From the NCBI RefSeq assembly GCF_900109055.1, contig NZ_FOIV01000002.1, forward strand, positions 682,001 to 746,000: a stretch of 64,000 nucleotides of DNA. The letters are read 5' to 3'. Both the position numbers and the translations under genes were made by a program. This stretch comes from Prevotella sp. khp7. GTDB taxonomy: Bacteria > Bacteroidota > Bacteroidia > Bacteroidales > Bacteroidaceae. Shown piece by piece: positions 57,409 to 64,000 of the stretch. The number at the start of each line of letters is the position of its first letter. Positions within the stretch are counted from its first letter, which is position 1. The notes beneath the pieces were generated by a model. That model had not been told where the DNA came from and did not search any database. It saw only the letters and a program-made list of their open reading frames with translations.

Positions 57409-58394
57409 CCGTTATTCTTGTACCATTTGATTGTTTCCTTTACGCCACGCTGTAGGTCGTATTGAGGCTGATAGCCCAGTTCGTCGATGGCTGGTTGAAT
57501 GTCGCATCGCCAGTTGCGTTGGCGCAGAATGTTGTATTTGTCGTTGTTGAGTGCTGTCACCTTACCTGTCATCCTTCCGATGTATTCTCCGAAGAAGGTC
57601 ACGATGCGCAGGACCCATACGGGTGCTGTGATGCGTATCCACCAGGGGCGTCCCAATTCTTCGTGGATGAGGTTGCTGAACGTCACGCTCTGATAGACAT
57701 TTCCGTCGCTGAGGAAATACTTTCTGCCTGTCTGTCCCTTCTCCAGAGCAAGGAAGATTGCCTGTACCACGTCGCGTACGTAGACAAACGTGATGTCCTG
57801 ACGTTTGAAACCAACAGCAAAGTCGGAATGCCCCTTGATGCTCTTGGCCATGATGAAATAGTCTTTCTCGCGCGGTCCGTAAACACCTGTCGGCCTTAAT
57901 ATAATATAAGGTACGCGAGTACCCAATGATTCCAGATATTGTTCAGCTGCCAGCTTGCTTCGTCCGTAGGCAGTATTGGGCTGGGGCGTGTCGGTCTCAC
58001 GGATTTCTTCGTAGGGCTGCTGCTCTTTGATGGCACCAAAGATGCTGAGACTGCTTACGAATATAAATCGCTTCAGAGGCATCTTAACCTCCAGAAGAGC
58101 GTCTACAAGGTTCTTGGTCCCTTCGGTGTTGATGCGCTGGAAGTCGGCCTTGTTCAAGCATTTCGTAACACCGGCGGCATGCACCACGTAGTCGAAGTCG
58201 CAGTCGCGTAACTGTTCAGCGAGTTGTTCTTTCGATGAGAGATTCAGCTCAATGAAGTGGGTGCGCTCGTCCTGTAGGTATTTCCTTGAACTGCTTTTGC
58301 GTACGGCAGCCCAAGTCTCGAAACCCCGATTAAGAGCTTCTTCAACGATGAAAGAGCCAATAAAACCGCTGGCACCAGTGACTAATATCTTCAT
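57399..58394 (-). CDS. NAD(P)-dependent epimerase/reductase (extended SDR)
   Basis: 331 residues from ATG 58394, which directly begins the Rossmann motif (MKILVTGASGFIGSFIVEEA); the open frame extends to 58631, but that overlaps the divergent promoter and gene. The active-site YxxxK is AYGRSK, with the upstream Ser in FVSSLSIFG and the RPTGVYGPRE block. Extended SDRs of this look include sugar epimerases and lipid/sterol-type reductases. Coupling with a PAP2 membrane protein favours a lipid substrate, for example a sphingolipid step, by inference. Confidence 0.85.
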   Translation of the reverse strand: MKILVTGASGFIGSFIVEEALNRGFETWAAVRKSSSRKYLQDERTHFIELNLSSKEQLAEQLRDCDFDYVVHAAGVTKCLNKADFQRINTEGTKNLVDALLEVKMPLKRFIFVSSLSIFGAIKEQQPYEEIRETDTPQPNTAYGRSKLAAEQYLESLGTRVPYIILRPTGVYGPREKDYFIMAKSIKGHSDFAVGFKRQDITFVYVRDVVQAIFLALEKGQTGRKYFLSDGNVYQSVTFSNLIHEELGRPWWIRITAPVWVLRIVTFFGEYIGRMTGKVTALNNDKYNILRQRNWRCDIQPAIDELGYQPQYDLQRGVKETIKWYKNNGWL

Positions 58395-58411
58395 TTTCTT
58401 AAATTTTGGGT

Positions 58412-58451
58412 GCAAAGATACGTAATTTTCCGGAAAAATGCGTATCTTTGC
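58412..58451. promoter_or_regulatory. 40-bp palindromic divergent promoter (SDR / RNase R)
   Basis: The two -7 boxes, TATCTTTG on the minus strand (58413-58420) and on the plus strand (58443-58450), are the outer parts of one inverted repeat centred on TTTTCCGGAAAA (58426-58437). Eighteen of twenty positions per arm match. Transcription would start outward on each side. Confidence 0.75.
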
Positions 58452-58476
58452 CAAAAACTTAAAAGAATAGAAATCT

Positions 58477-60675
58477 ATGGGAAAGAAAAAAGGAGGTAAA
58501 CGCTTAGGGAAGAAACAAGTCAGCGAACTGCTGCAGAATCTCTTCCAGCATAACCCTAATGAGACATTTACATTCAAACAGATATTCAGGACCCTTAAGC
58601 TCGACACGCATCCTCTAAAGATGCTCGCCATCGATACGATGGAGGAGATGGCATGGGACGACTTTCTGTCGAAGGTCAGTGATAACTCTTACCGTCTGAA
58701 CCTCAAGACACAGGTTCAGGAAGGTGTGTTCCGTCGCAAGGTGAGTGGTCGTAACTCATTCTTGCCCGATGATGGCGGTACGCCAGTCTTTGTGGCGGAG
58801 CGCAACTCTATGTCGGCTATGGATGGCGACAGGGTAAAGGTGTCGTATATGGCCCGTCGCGACAAGCACATCAAGGAGGCTATGGTGATTGAGATTGTGA
58901 AGCGTGCCCATGATACGATTGTGGGTAAGCTCCGTGTCGAGAAAGATATGGCATTCCTTATTCCGCAGGATTCGACCTTCGTTCACGATATCATTATCCC
59001 TAAGCGTAAGTTGAAGGGCGGCAAGACAGATGACAAGGCGGTGGTGAAAGTCATCCAGTGGCCCGACAACGAGCATAAGAACATCATCGGTTCCGTAATC
59101 GACATCTTAGGCAAGACGGGTGAGAATAATGCCGAGATGCATGCCATCTTGGCTCAGTATAGTCTGCCCTATAAGTATCCTAAGAACGTAGAGGATGCCG
59201 CAGAGAAGATTGATGCAGGTATTACGCCGCAGGAGATAGAGCGCCGCGAGGATATGCGTGACGTCTTTACCTGTACTATCGATCCCAAGGATGCCAAGGA
59301 CTTCGACGATGCCCTCAGCATCCGTAAGCTCGATAACGGACTTTGGGAGGTAGGCGTTCATATCGCTGATGTGAGCCATTATGTGAAAGAAGGTTCAACC
59401 ATCGATAAGGAAGCCTTCAACCGCGCCACGAGTATCTATCTCGTCGATCGCACCATTCCCATGCTGCCCGAGCGTTTGTGTAACTTCATCTGCTCGCTCC
59501 GTCCCGACGAGGAGAAACTCTGCTATAGCGTCATCTTTCAGATGGACGATGAGGCTAATGTGAAGAAGTGGCATCTTGCTCATACCGTCATCAGGAGCGA
59601 TCGTCGTTATGCTTACGAAGAAGTGCAGCAGATACTTGAAGACAATGGCGTGAAGGATGGTACAGGTGAGCCTGCTCCCCCCGCAACGAAGAAAAATCCA
59701 TATAAGGGCGAGAACGCCAACGAACTCATTAAGCTTGATGCCCTCGCCAAGAAACTCCGTGCAGCCCGCTTCAAGAACGGCAGCGTGAAGTTCGACCGTG
59801 AGGAACTCCACTTCGATATCGATGAGACGGGCAAACCCGTAAAGGCTTACTTTAAAACCTCAAAGGATGCCAATAAGCTCATCGAGGAATTCATGCTGCT
59901 GGCTAATAAGACCGTAGCAGAGTCGGTGGGACGTGTGAAGAAAGGCACTAAAGCCAAGACGCTACCCTATCGTATCCACGACCAGCCCGATCCCACAAAG
60001 CTTGAGAACCTGCGCCAGTTCGTGGCTAAGTTTGGCTATAAGGTGAAGACCAGCGGTACAAAGGGGGCTATCACCAAGTCGCTCAATGCCCTGATGACAG
60101 AGGCCGAGGGTACACGAGAGCAGAATGCCATTGAGACAGTAGCCCTGCGTGCCATGATGAAGGCTAAGTACAGCGTTCATAACATCGGTCACTATGGATT
60201 GGCCTTCGACTACTATACTCACTTCACGTCGCCCATTCGTCGCTATCCCGATATGATGGTTCACCGCTTGCTCACCAAGTATCAGGACGGTGCCCGCTCA
60301 GCTAATAAGGATAAGTATGAGGAGTTCTGCGAGCATTGCAGCGATATGGAGCAGATCAGTCAGAATGCCGAGCGCGATAGTATCAAGTACAAAATGGTAG
60401 AGTTCATGGCTGATAAGATAGGTAATACCTATGATGCCCACATCTCGGGGCTTACCTCCTACGGCATTTATGCCCAGATTGACGAGACTCATTGTGAAGG
60501 TATGATTCCCATCCGTGACTTAGGCAATGATTATTATGATTTCGACGAGAAGAACTTCGTCATTGTTGGTCGTCGAAATCATACCAAGTATCAGCTGGGC
60601 GACCCCATCCGTATCCAGGTAGCCCGTGCCAACCTCGAGCGCAAACAGCTCGACTTCACCTTGGCTGATGAGTAA
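58477..60675 (+). CDS. rnr: Ribonuclease R
   Basis: 732 residues: basic start (MGKKKGGKRLGKKQ), helix-turn-helix-like and cold-shock OB domains (70-240), the RNB catalytic domain (about 255-600) with IDPKDAKDFDDA (Asp272, Asp275, Asp277, Asp278) and HYGLAFDYYTHFTSPIRRYPD, and a C-terminal S1 domain (ISGLTSYGIYAQIDETHCEG). It degrades structured RNA 3' to 5'. It has a promoter overlapping that of the SDR gene, and a GC-rich hairpin follows the stop. Confidence 0.95.
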   Translation: MGKKKGGKRLGKKQVSELLQNLFQHNPNETFTFKQIFRTLKLDTHPLKMLAIDTMEEMAWDDFLSKVSDNSYRLNLKTQVQEGVFRRKVSGRNSFLPDDGGTPVFVAERNSMSAMDGDRVKVSYMARRDKHIKEAMVIEIVKRAHDTIVGKLRVEKDMAFLIPQDSTFVHDIIIPKRKLKGGKTDDKAVVKVIQWPDNEHKNIIGSVIDILGKTGENNAEMHAILAQYSLPYKYPKNVEDAAEKIDAGITPQEIERREDMRDVFTCTIDPKDAKDFDDALSIRKLDNGLWEVGVHIADVSHYVKEGSTIDKEAFNRATSIYLVDRTIPMLPERLCNFICSLRPDEEKLCYSVIFQMDDEANVKKWHLAHTVIRSDRRYAYEEVQQILEDNGVKDGTGEPAPPATKKNPYKGENANELIKLDALAKKLRAARFKNGSVKFDREELHFDIDETGKPVKAYFKTSKDANKLIEEFMLLANKTVAESVGRVKKGTKAKTLPYRIHDQPDPTKLENLRQFVAKFGYKVKTSGTKGAITKSLNALMTEAEGTREQNAIETVALRAMMKAKYSVHNIGHYGLAFDYYTHFTSPIRRYPDMMVHRLLTKYQDGARSANKDKYEEFCEHCSDMEQISQNAERDSIKYKMVEFMADKIGNTYDAHISGLTSYGIYAQIDETHCEGMIPIRDLGNDYYDFDEKNFVIVGRRNHTKYQLGDPIRIQVARANLERKQLDFTLADE

Positions 60676-60684
60676 TGCTTATAA

Positions 60685-60719
60685 GGCACGCACGCTGCGT
60701 CGGAAAAGGTGTGCGTGCC
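60685..60719 (+). terminator. GC-rich hairpin after RNase R gene
   Basis: GGCACGCAC (60685-60693) pairs with GTGCGTGCC (60711-60719), loop 17 bases. No T-run follows directly, so termination may need another factor or the hairpin may protect the RNA 3' end. Confidence 0.5.
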
Positions 60720-60868
60720 GGTCGAACGAAAAATTCGTATTGGAGTAAAATCTCCTGAATTGGTGTTTTTTTGTTCATTTATGCGCTTTTTTTGCACGAA
60801 ATAGCGCATTTTTGTCGTTATTGTGCAATTTGTGGCTAGAATATTTGGTTTTTCTAGGAAAAAATTGC

Positions 60869-60876
60869 TATCTTTG
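60869..60876 (+). promoter_or_regulatory. -7 promoter box for PAS histidine kinase gene
   Basis: TATCTTTG, 33 bases before ATG 60910. Confidence 0.65.
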
Positions 60877-60909
60877 CAGTACCATAAACTGAAAATTCTA
60901 TATTTGTAA

Positions 60910-61929
60910 ATGTCACAACTTATAGATCAACATATATTGAATCTCGCCTTTTCTGGTCTCCAGATGGGCGTTGGAGTCTACGATAAAGAAGGGCGTCTGA
61001 CGACCTGCAATGAGGAATTCAAGAAAATGAAGAGTGCCTATCTCATAGGTGATGAGCTGTTGAAGGAGGTTGTCCGGAAGGGTAAAAGTGAACGGAGACT
61101 GTTGACTGGTCATGACGGGATGGTGCTGGAAGCTTTCATTTCACCATATACTGACGAGAAGGGCGAAACAGCCGGTTATGTGTATCGGCTCGCCAATGTG
61201 TCTTCTGGTGAGGCTCCGTCAAAAGAGAAACATCTGGAGGAGATATTCCTTGATAATGTGAGTCATGAGATACGTACGCCGCTTAATTCTATCGTGGGCT
61301 TCTGTGATTTGCTCAACGGCGTGACGGGTAAACATCTGGAAGAGACGGAGAAGTTAGTCATGAAGGACCATATTCATCGTAATGCCAACCGTTTGCTGAT
61401 GGTGGTGAACGATGTGCTCGACCTCTCGAAAATGCAGAAGGGATGTCTGACGCTTCACAAGACCGTGGTTAGTCTGATGGAAGTTTGCTATAAGGCAAGA
61501 GAGAGCGTGAAACATGAGATGTCGCCCAATGTGAAGTTGCAGCATGAGTATCCCGTAGCCCTGAAAGATACCTATATCTATACCGATGGTAAGCGCCTGG
61601 AACAGTTGCTGCGTATTTTCCTGGAAAATGCCTGTCAGCATACGGGTGAAGGTTGCGTGACTCTGAAGGTGAAGACGTTTGAGTCGTCAGAGACGGGTCG
61701 GGATATGCTTCAGTTGCGCGTCGACGATACGGGTGAGGGTATTGCTCCAGATCAGTACGACTTGCTCTTTAAACCATTCCGAAAGCTCGACCGTAAGTCG
61801 GAAGGCCTTGGTGTTGGTCTGGCCATTTGTAAGGAGATAGCCCGACTGCTCGATGGACGAGTATATTTCAACGACGATTACCTGGAAGGTGCTAGTTTTG
61901 TTTTTGAAATGCCATTCGAAGAAGTCTGA
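60910..61929 (+). CDS. Soluble PAS-domain histidine kinase
   Basis: 339 residues, no membrane helix. An N-terminal PAS-like domain (about 8-100, GLQMGVGVYDKEGRLTTCNEEF) leads into HisKA with His119 in NVSHEIRTPLNSIVGF and a HATPase domain with N, G1 and G2 boxes (FLENACQHT, DDTGEGIAP, GLGVGLAICKEIA). No receiver or response regulator gene is adjacent, so its partner is elsewhere. The signal may be cytosolic, such as redox or a ligand. The next gene starts 25 bases later and may be cotranscribed. Confidence 0.9.
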   Translation: MSQLIDQHILNLAFSGLQMGVGVYDKEGRLTTCNEEFKKMKSAYLIGDELLKEVVRKGKSERRLLTGHDGMVLEAFISPYTDEKGETAGYVYRLANVSSGEAPSKEKHLEEIFLDNVSHEIRTPLNSIVGFCDLLNGVTGKHLEETEKLVMKDHIHRNANRLLMVVNDVLDLSKMQKGCLTLHKTVVSLMEVCYKARESVKHEMSPNVKLQHEYPVALKDTYIYTDGKRLEQLLRIFLENACQHTGEGCVTLKVKTFESSETGRDMLQLRVDDTGEGIAPDQYDLLFKPFRKLDRKSEGLGVGLAICKEIARLLDGRVYFNDDYLEGASFVFEMPFEEV

Positions 61930-61954
61930 CGTGCTCCTATATTTATATAGGTAG

Positions 61955-62602
61955 ATGATTAGGTATACAAAAAGGGAGGAGATATGGAATGCCGTCTCGC
62001 ATGGCGGAGGCGTCTTGCTTGGTGTCGTGATTGGCATCATTTTTCTTGTTTGGTGTTTCCAAAGCGATAATGATTGGGCACGGATAGGAGTAATCCTCTA
62101 TCTTTTCGGAATGTTGGGTAGCTATGTAGCTTCAACCCTTTATCATTCTATCAAACATCACTCCAAGTGGAAAGAGCGGTTGCGTAAATGGGACCATGCC
62201 GCTATCTATTGGCATATAGCGGGAAGCTACTCGCCCCTGACGCTGATAGCGCTCCGGGAACAGGGCTATTGGGGCTGGAGTCTGTTCTGCTTTGTGTGGG
62301 CCTGCGCCATTGCAGGGACTATCGTGAGTTTTGTCCATCTGAAAGAGCACTCTAATCTTGAGACATTCTGTTTCGTGGGCATGGGACTGAGTGTGCTTGT
62401 AGCCTTTAAGCCGTTGATAGATTCTGTATCGACGGCAGCTGTGGTCTGGATAATTGCTGAGGGCGTGTGCTATATTACAGGAGCGGTGTTCTATTCGCTC
62501 AACAAGAAAAAATATATGCACTCTGTGTTCCACTTCTTTGTCCTGGCGGGTTCGGTATGTCACATCATAGCAGTTTGGGATGTGCTGATGGAGCAGCTGT
62601 AA
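61955..62602 (+). CDS. Hemolysin III / PAQR-family membrane protein
   Basis: 215 residues, seven hydrophobic helices. Conserved family residues are present: EIWNAVSHGGGVLLG near the start, YVASTLYHSIKHH with the motif Ser and His, KWDHAAIYWHIAGSYSP, and the C-terminal HSVFHFFVLAGSVCHIIAV with two histidines. Relatives (YqfA/TrhA) affect membrane fluidity and lipid metabolism; haemolysis is not implied. It follows the histidine kinase by 25 bases. AGGTAAAA-type repeats start at its stop codon. Confidence 0.9.
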   Translation: MIRYTKREEIWNAVSHGGGVLLGVVIGIIFLVWCFQSDNDWARIGVILYLFGMLGSYVASTLYHSIKHHSKWKERLRKWDHAAIYWHIAGSYSPLTLIALREQGYWGWSLFCFVWACAIAGTIVSFVHLKEHSNLETFCFVGMGLSVLVAFKPLIDSVSTAAVVWIIAEGVCYITGAVFYSLNKKKYMHSVFHFFVLAGSVCHIIAVWDVLMEQL

Positions 62603-62657
62603 AGGTAAAAAGGTAAAAAAGGTAAGGCTTTTATTTGGTGGTTTGCCCGATTATTAT

Positions 62658-62665
62658 TAATTTTG
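62658..62665 (+). promoter_or_regulatory. -7 promoter box for CoA-transferase gene
   Basis: TAATTTTG, 30 bases before ATG 62695. Confidence 0.55.
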
Positions 62666-62694
62666 CACGCAAAATTTGCAAATTTAACACAAAT

Positions 62695-64000
62695 ATGGCT
62701 TATACACGTATGACTGCTGCCGAGGCTGCAGCACTGATTAAGAATGGCGATCATATCGCTATGAGTGGCTTTACACCTGCGGGTGTAGCCAAGGCAACAA
62801 CGAAAGAGTTGGCGAAAATCGCCGTTGCTGAGCATGAAGCAGGGCGCGAGTTTAAAGTAGCAATCTTTACTGGTGCCTCAACAGGTCAGAGTACCGATGG
62901 CGACTTGGCAAATGCTCAGGCTATCCTCTATCGTGCTCCTTATACAACAAACCCTGATTTCCGTAAGCATGTGAATATGGGTGAGATACCCTACAACGAC
63001 CTCCATCTGAGCCACATGGCACAAGAGTTGCGCTATGGCTTCTATGGTCCGTTGGACTGGGCTATTCTCGAGGTGTGCGATATTGAAGAAGCTGGTAGCG
63101 ATTATCATGTATATCTGACTGCTGCTGGCGGTATCTCTCCTACAGCGGCCCGTTTGGCCAAACATGTGATATTGGAACTCAACAGTTTCCATAACGCCAA
63201 TGCCAAGTTCATCCACGATGTGTATGAGCCCCTTGATCCTCCTTACCGTAAGGCTATCCCCATTGAACATGTAGGCGACCGTATTGGAAAGCCTTATGTG
63301 TCAATCCCCAAGGAGAAGGTGGTAGGTGTCGTAGAGTGTAACATCCCCGACGAGGCGCGTGCTTTCAAAGACAGCGATCCCGTAACGGATAAGATAGGAT
63401 TCCTGACAGCTGAGTTCCTGGTAGAGGAGATGCGCAAGGGTCGTATCCCCAAGGAGTTTCTGCCCTTGCAGAGTGGCGTGGGTTCAACGGCTAATGCAAT
63501 CCTCGGCGCTCTGGGTGAGGACAAGCATGTGCCCGACTTCAATATCTATACTGAGGTGATTCAGAACTCAGTCATCGAGATGATGCTTAATGGTCGTGTG
63601 AAGGATGCTTCAGCATGTTCACTCACTGTATCTAACGAGTGTCTGATGGATGTGTATAACAACATGGACTATATGAAGAAACACCTGACACTGCGTCAGA
63701 GTGAGATATCTAACTCGCCGGAGGTTATCCGTCGATTGGGCGTTATTGCTATCAATACAGCCATTGAAGCTGATCTCTATGGAAACGTGAACTCTACCCA
63801 TATCAGCGGTACTAAGATGATGAACGGTATTGGCGGTTCGGGTGACTTTATCCGTAATGCTTACCTGAGTATCTTTACTTGTCCTTCAATGGCTAAGGGT
63901 GGCGTTATCTCTTCGATAGTACCTTTTGTAAGCCATCAAGACAGCTCGGAGCACGATGTGAACATCATCGTCACAGAACAGGGTGTAGCAGACCTGCGCG
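62695..64000 (+). CDS. Acetyl-CoA hydrolase/succinyl-CoA:acetate CoA-transferase, C-terminus cut by window
   Basis: 435 codons visible of a family usually near 500. Cytosolic. Family blocks: NGDHIAMSGFTPAGVAKATT, GASTGQSTDGDLA, PLQSGVGSTANAILGALG, the catalytic-glutamate region YTEVIQNSVIEM, HISGTKMMNGIGGSGDFIRNA and IVPFVSHQDSSEHDVNIIVTEQG. It exchanges CoA between acetyl-CoA and succinate (or hydrolyses acetyl-CoA), a step in acetate and succinate formation in Prevotella-type fermentation. It has its own promoter box; gene order beyond base 64000 is unseen. Confidence 0.92.
   Translation, partial: MAYTRMTAAEAAALIKNGDHIAMSGFTPAGVAKATTKELAKIAVAEHEAGREFKVAIFTGASTGQSTDGDLANAQAILYRAPYTTNPDFRKHVNMGEIPYNDLHLSHMAQELRYGFYGPLDWAILEVCDIEEAGSDYHVYLTAAGGISPTAARLAKHVILELNSFHNANAKFIHDVYEPLDPPYRKAIPIEHVGDRIGKPYVSIPKEKVVGVVECNIPDEARAFKDSDPVTDKIGFLTAEFLVEEMRKGRIPKEFLPLQSGVGSTANAILGALGEDKHVPDFNIYTEVIQNSVIEMMLNGRVKDASACSLTVSNECLMDVYNNMDYMKKHLTLRQSEISNSPEVIRRLGVIAINTAIEADLYGNVNSTHISGTKMMNGIGGSGDFIRNAYLSIFTCPSMAKGGVISSIVPFVSHQDSSEHDVNIIVTEQGVADLR

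Noticed and set aside
58395..58631. 79-codon upstream extension of the SDR protein
   Set aside because: It overlaps the palindromic promoter and RNase R coding DNA; the Rossmann motif begins right at ATG 58394.

Overview
The window looks like a chromosomal segment from a Prevotella-type Bacteroidales (Prevotellaceae, gut or rumen style). The grounds are: paired SusC/SusD proteins, two giant hybrid two-component sensors (HTCS), dense secreted glycoside hydrolases and esterases with Sec or lipoprotein signals, and the Bacteroidetes -7 promoter box TAnnTTTG in front of more than twenty genes. Genus is an inference; no rRNA is present.

Layout. (1) 1-3913: a GH95 alpha-L-fucosidase/galactosidase (cut by the window start) and a GH10 xylanase fused to a CE1-type esterase, both minus strand. 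(2) 4240-23730: an alpha-mannan / high-mannose glycan utilisation locus: GH38, a small secreted protein, an HTCS regulator, then a minus-strand operon GH92 - SusC - SusD - SusE-like - GH76, and a divergent GH125. (3) 23763-25724: a CE6-CE1 double esterase. (4) 25854-26949: three tiny tandem ORFs among palindromes and a lipocalin-like lipoprotein. (5) 27135-28484: a MATE transporter. (6) 28506-39317: a glucuronoxylan cluster: operon GH115 - amidohydrolase - GH43, a divergent HTCS and a carboxylesterase. (7) 39436-44962: an Lrp/AsnC regulator divergent from a MetE-like protein, a TPR-transmembrane-SpoIIE-like protein whose phosphatase motifs look degenerate, and a metallophosphoesterase overlapping a small exported protein. 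(8) 45023-53728: a four-gene starch/maltodextrin operon (GH77 malQ, GH97 susB, GH13 pullulanase, GH13 susA-like). (9) 54076-64000: tRNA-Leu(CAA), mannose-1-phosphate guanylyltransferase, HIT protein, GreA, PAP2 membrane protein, SDR epimerase, RNase R, a soluble PAS histidine kinase, a hemolysin III family protein and a CoA-transferase cut by the window end.

How it works together. Surface binding and transport by SusCD/E with GH76 endo-cleavage would feed mannan fragments to GH92, GH125 and GH38 exo-mannosidases, under HTCS control. The xylan set (GH10-esterase, CE6-CE1, GH115, GH43, carboxylesterase) would strip esters and glucuronic acid from xylan. The starch operon would handle glucans without a SusC/D pair in view. 

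Non-coding structure is rich. The SDR/RNase R divergent promoter is a near-perfect 40-bp palindrome. Two copies of a 15-bp AAAACAAGTTGTTTT palindrome precede the starch operon. Intrinsic-terminator hairpins sit inside the leaders of greA and the GH95 gene. At several gene ends the stop codon lies inside the hairpin, including one palindrome that encodes the C-termini of two convergent proteins.
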